The notes below the pieces were generated by a model that was not told where the DNA came from, ran no database searches, and saw only the letters and a list, made by a program, of their open reading frames with translations. From positions 17,298,001 to 17,362,000 of the forward strand of contig CM114274.1 in NCBI GenBank assembly GCA_050084515.1: a DNA stretch of 64,000 nt, written 5' to 3'. Shown here in pieces: positions 60,330-64,000 of the stretch. Every line of letters starts with the position of its first letter. Positions within the stretch are counted from its first letter, which is position 1. Both the position numbers and the translations under genes were made by a program. This DNA comes from Blasia pusilla. Its lineage: Eukaryota > Marchantiophyta > Marchantiopsida > Blasiales.

Positions 60330-60623
60330 GGATTGAGAGGTGTTGGGGCCAACATCAAAGAATCAAGGGGCGCCGCGGAAACAAATTAGAGGGCACGACG
60401 CAGGCCCAACTTGTTCGCGACGCGGGCCCGATAAAAAATGGGCACGGGCGTGATGCGCAGTGGCCGAGCAAGGGTGGAATGCTTGATGTGCGCGGGCACA
60501 GGCTCAAGTGTGGGCCGTGAGCAACGCGGGCTCATGGATCCCCCACCCAGGCCGGCGGAGACATGTCCCGCCTCAAGACGGACATGTGTTCACGGACACG
60601 GACTTTTTCCATGTGCAACCTTG
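60330..60623 (-). repeat. GC-rich 3' subterminal region of the hAT
   Basis: It contains GACATGTCC and GGACATGTG motifs (near 60559-60590), GGGCCCG- and GCGGGC-rich stretches, and ends GTGCAACCTTG. It mirrors the 5' subterminal region in composition and motifs. Confidence 0.75.
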
Positions 60624-62079
60624 CTATGGTCCCTACCCACTCCAAGTCCTGCGCCCCCAACAATGAAATGTTCATGGGTAGGGAACTATGGTAACCTTGG
60701 ATGGAGGATGCACATAAAAAGTCAAGAAATCGAAGGCGTAACTACGCTACATGGTGAAGTGAAGCACGCCTTGCAACATCATCAATCTCAACGTACAGGT
60801 ACTGTTGCACGCGCACTCCAGCCTGCAAAACAACAACTAAGCCAATACTGATCCCTCCAAAGAGATCGAATACCCTCCTCTGGGATGCATCACACAATCG
60901 GGGTGGTGTCCAAAGGGGTCATAGTAGCACTCTTGGCTACCTAAGGTTCCTCTGATCCATCACGCTCTGGTGCAAACGCCTCACTCCACGTCGTCTGCAC
61001 GTGCTCATCAGCTAAGTGCCTAAGCTCCTCACTCAAGCCCCACAACGGCACCTCTCCTCCACAAAATGAGGTGTCTACCATAACACTCCTCTCCCTAGAA
61101 GTGTTAGGCATGGGGGTGTCCTCTGCATGGACATGCCCCTCAATCAAATCAGAAGGCCATGTGATGGCACTTCTAAATGTTGCTAAAGTCACCATCTCTC
61201 CTGGCCGTTGCTCGACGAGTCACTCGATCACTCCACTCGTGAATCAAATGGATAATGAGCTAAGTCACCCATCACCAGAATGCCATCCTGGTCTGAAGGA
61301 CGCTGACTCCTCCTAGTAATCCATCGGGTACAACACCGCTCCATCAACCAAGGCGTCGTAGGACTCTACATCGATCATTATCGCCTTGGCTCGCACCACG
61401 GACTCATCTGTAGGATATCTTGGGCAGATTCTCACCAAAACCTCTTTTCGGGGGACAAAATGTGTGGTACTCGCTCCACCCAAGGATTTCCGTATCCGGA
61501 ATAGACAACGCTCAACATCAGCCCTCATCAAGCCCAACCCTGTAAATGCCGCTCTCCCCTACATCATGGGTTGCGCTCCTGAATCTAACAAGACAAGTTG
61601 CGAACAAAACAATCTACCTCCTGGACTCACCAACTGGAAGATCTCTCCCCAGTTATTCAGCAACATAACACATGGAGCAACCATGGCACGCTCTATTGCG
61701 GGTCTAGCGGGCATCTTCGCCATCCTAACAACCGTAAAATGCCATGAATCTGAGGTGGACGGCCCGAGCATCAACTCCAAGGGCAGGTCCATCACCTCCT
61801 CTGCAACCACCTCTGAACGTGATGCACGAACACCATTTCCACGCTCACATAGCGTAGCATCCATCCAGAAAATCTCGGCGGGTGTACCTCTCAACGTCAT
61901 AACATCGGAAGCAAAAAATAGCAGAGCACGATACACCATCTTGGTCGCCCCCAACATCGTACTCGACACATGCTCCTCTCGAGCATCAGCAATAGGAGTT
62001 TTCGCACTCGCTTCTCCCATCGCCCTCCTTGCCTGCACACCAACACCATCAACTCTCCGAGAACTCTGATCAGGACCCA

Positions 62080-62380
62080 TCGATGGGGTCCTCATCACCT
62101 TGGACAACATGAAAGACTCGAGAAAGCCTAGTCTGTTTCTTGGCTTCCCCCCTCTATGGATCCAACTTCGGGGCGGCTCCACGTGTAACAACAGAAACTG
62201 CCTCAACTGGACAGTCACTCACATCTAGCCAAGATGGGTGCTCATCGCCTCGGACAATGTGAAAGACTCAGGAAGCCTTGTCTCTTTCTTGGCTTTCCCC
62301 CTCTGTGGATCCAACTCCGCGGCCGCTCCATGTGTAACAACAGTGGCCACTTCCAACTAAACAGTCGCGCACATCCAGGC
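62080..62380. repeat. Direct duplication of about 150 bp in the gypsy gag/protease region
   Basis: The block CTCATC-CCT-GGACAA-TGAAAGACTC...TTTCTTGGCTT...TGGATCCAACT...TGTAACAACAG occurs from about 62091 and again from 62241, with roughly 15% difference. It disrupts the minus-strand reading frame. Confidence 0.85.
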
Positions 62381-62774
62381 AGGATCCTCCATATCTCTGG
62401 CTGCTCCATAAGACGTCGATGCCACAACTCCGGCATCAAGTAACCTCAATGACATAGCGGCAATCTGCTGCTGTAGTAGTTGTATCTAAACAGCCATCCC
62501 AGCCTCACATCCGGCGTCTCCCTCGACGCGTCTAGGTGGTGAGACTCTACCTCCTCCAAGGGCAACTCCACCACCCCCTCGGGAAAATCCAGCTCCTCGA
62601 CTCCCACCAAGATCACCAAGTGCATGACCTCTATGCCCATCCGGACCAGCAACTCGCTCTAGGGCCCTCTTTGGCCCTCGATCTGGACGTAACTCACGGT
62701 GTAGGCTGAAACACCTGGCGCGTGTGTGACCATACATGTGAAAATACTCACACTGATAATTTATAACCTCCTGG

Positions 62775-62827
62775 TGTAGCATTGTCTCCTCCTCCATGCC
62801 AAGGCTGGAGAAGGAGACAATGCTACA
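62775..62827. repeat. 16-bp perfect inverted repeat in gypsy gag
   Basis: TGTAGCATTGTCTCCT at 62775-62790 is exactly complementary to 62812-62827, with a 21-nt spacer. It looks like a local foldback duplication inside the decayed gag. Confidence 0.85.
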
Positions 62828-64000
62828 GGTGATGGGCTCCACCATATGCCCAATAAATAATCGTAGGTGGCTGCTGCTGAGCCACATATGATAGCAGGTC
62901 TCTGTGGCACAGCCTCTCCGGTAGCCTCCCTCAGATCGTGGTGCCACAGACCTATCTCAAAATCCACGTTGTTCCATTGGTGGTGCAGGAAAACGTGACT
63001 ACTCTCGCCTAGAACCCATGGTGGCCCCACTCTCCTCCACCATGTTGCGCTCAATGTTGTCCGCGGTCGTAAAAACATCTCTCAATGTAGGTGAGGTGTT
63101 CATAAGAAGCACCCCCTCTCACATCCCTGTGCGAAGGTTTCGGTCCAATATCGCGTACCATGACTAGATAGCCTGGGACTCTTTCATCCCCTAAGTGACG
63201 CTAATCAATGGGCGCAAGCAAGTGTAGGCCTCACGCAAACTCTCACCTGGCGCCTCTAGAAGTCAAGGATGCTCCGCAACTTCTCAGTCCGTACCCCCTG
63301 GTAGCTTATCCTCAACTCAGCAGAGAACTCAACCACGGGGTTGAACCTAGGACGAACGTGATTGAACGGTGCAACTACTCCAATGCGAGTTACCCCGCCT
63401 AAAACATCACCGGGGAAAGAAGAAGAAGCCTCTCCTGACTCCTCCTCCTCATCGGGAAACGGCTCAGTCCATGACACATAATTTGGGTCATAGTAGAGTC
63501 TCCATGCCTTAATCTTCCGGGCATATCGGTAGGAGAACTCATGGTAATCGTCCATGGGTGCCCCCTCTAAATGTTGGAACATACTGTTCCATGTTGTAAA
63601 CAGGTTGAACTCTTTGGAGTTCTAGCCCGCTGTGAATCACACCAACTCCTACACTCTGAAATAAAGTTGTGCAACTCTATCGTGCCTTTAGGATCCAAAA
63701 ACCTACGGGGTCCTCTACCTCGGTTGTCCATCTCGTACATCCAACTAGTAGGACCACTCAATATGTGCGGTGATGCACTAACAAACTCCTCTACACTCTC
63801 CCCCTTTTCTGAAGATGACAAAGAAGGAGGTCGAGGCGGTCCCTCACGTGGAGACCCTCAAAACTTTGCGCCACTCCGTGTAGACCCTCTAGAGCTACCT
63901 TCAGGTCCACCATCTTGCCTCTCAAAGTCCCGAAAGGACGTCGTGATGACCCTCGTGCCCCTCTCACACGATCACTCTCAATCTCGCAATTAATCACTCA

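Larger units (their letters stand above)
51667..60623 (+). mobile_element. hAT DNA transposon, 8,957 bp, nested in the gypsy element
   Basis: The ends are perfect 12-bp inverted repeats, CAAGGTTGCACA at 51667-51678 and its complement at 60612-60623. They are flanked by an identical 8-bp target duplication CTATGGTC at 51659-51666 and 60624-60631. Terminal CA.., short inverted repeats and an 8-bp duplication are diagnostic of hAT elements. The gypsy gag/protease part on the right and the pol part on the left become contiguous when the insert and one duplication are removed. In order the element contains a GC-rich 5' subterminal region (to about 52390), a TATA box, a decayed transposase (53172-55700), a family-C LTR, a roughly 180-bp satellite array, AT-rich DNA, a 34-bp perfect hairpin and a GC-rich 3' subterminal region. 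The transposase is broken, so movement now would need one supplied in trans. Confidence 0.93.
60632..64000 (-). pseudogene. Ty3-gypsy remnant: gag and protease
   Basis: Minus-strand frames from the window edge give a gag N-terminal region, then a gag core (63582-62950). A zinc knuckle near 62760-62700 reads CEYFHMYGHTRARC; the second Cys of the CCHC pattern is Phe. An aspartic protease starts near 61595 with LLDSGAQ and continues through ICPRYPTDESVV...MIDVESYDALVDG (61440-61330). Several stops and shifts are present. It carries on upstream of the hAT into the RT part at 51658. The 5' LTR is beyond the window. The large plus-strand frame at 61386-62069 is a shadow. Confidence 0.88.

Noticed and set aside
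59778-60358. A further gypsy gag gene inside the hAT
   Set aside because: Only vague resemblance on the minus strand with no zinc knuckle or conserved block; listed at low confidence only.
61386-62069. 227-codon plus-strand open frame
   Set aside because: It is antisense to the gypsy protease region, which shows LLDSGAQ and following protease-like blocks on the minus strand.

Overview
This window looks like nuclear DNA of a land plant with a large genome full of transposable elements. The evidence is three split or unsplit plant-type genes separated by long intergenic stretches, GT-AG introns, and plant-type copia, gypsy, hAT, Helitron and LINE remnants. The species cannot be named from the sequence; nothing fixes it to a seed plant, fern, lycophyte or bryophyte.

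Three host genes can be reconstructed exon by exon. (1) On the minus strand, 25120 down to 10377, is a 23-exon DEAH-box RNA helicase of the DHX35/DEAH9 spliceosomal type. It encodes about 702 residues, but exon 12 is one base short of frame. (2) On the minus strand, 41925 to 41017, is an unsplit gene for a plastid protein with two ACT domains, closest to ACR11. (3) On the plus strand, 44111 to 46192, is a five-coding-exon F-box gene of the Arabidopsis At4g00755 type; its fourth intron has a GC-AG boundary. Genes 2 and 3 are divergent, about 2.2 kb apart.

The rest is mostly mobile DNA. 0-10 kb: the 3' end of a decayed Ty1-copia element with its 3' LTR (family A), a LINE remnant, and solo LTRs of families A and B, including a B LTR inserted in the TATA box of an A LTR. 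10-25 kb: the helicase gene with four solo LTRs in its introns. 25-40 kb: purine-rich simple sequence, a family-D LTR, a broken Helitron Rep/helicase gene cut by family-C LTRs, AT-rich DNA and short tandem repeats. 41-46 kb: the ACT and F-box genes. 46-64 kb: a decayed minus-strand Ty3-gypsy element (gag and protease at 60.6-64 kb, RT, RNase H and integrase at 48.6-51.7 kb) split by an 8,957-bp hAT transposon at 51667-60623. The hAT has 12-bp terminal inverted repeats and a perfect 8-bp target duplication. It carries a decayed BED/DUF659/hATC transposase, an LTR, a roughly 180-bp satellite array and long perfect hairpins.

I found no rRNA, tRNA, CRISPR or organelle-derived block. The most informative structure is the nested gypsy/hAT/LTR/satellite assembly at 48-64 kb. 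The most consequential point for gene annotation is the helicase frameshift.
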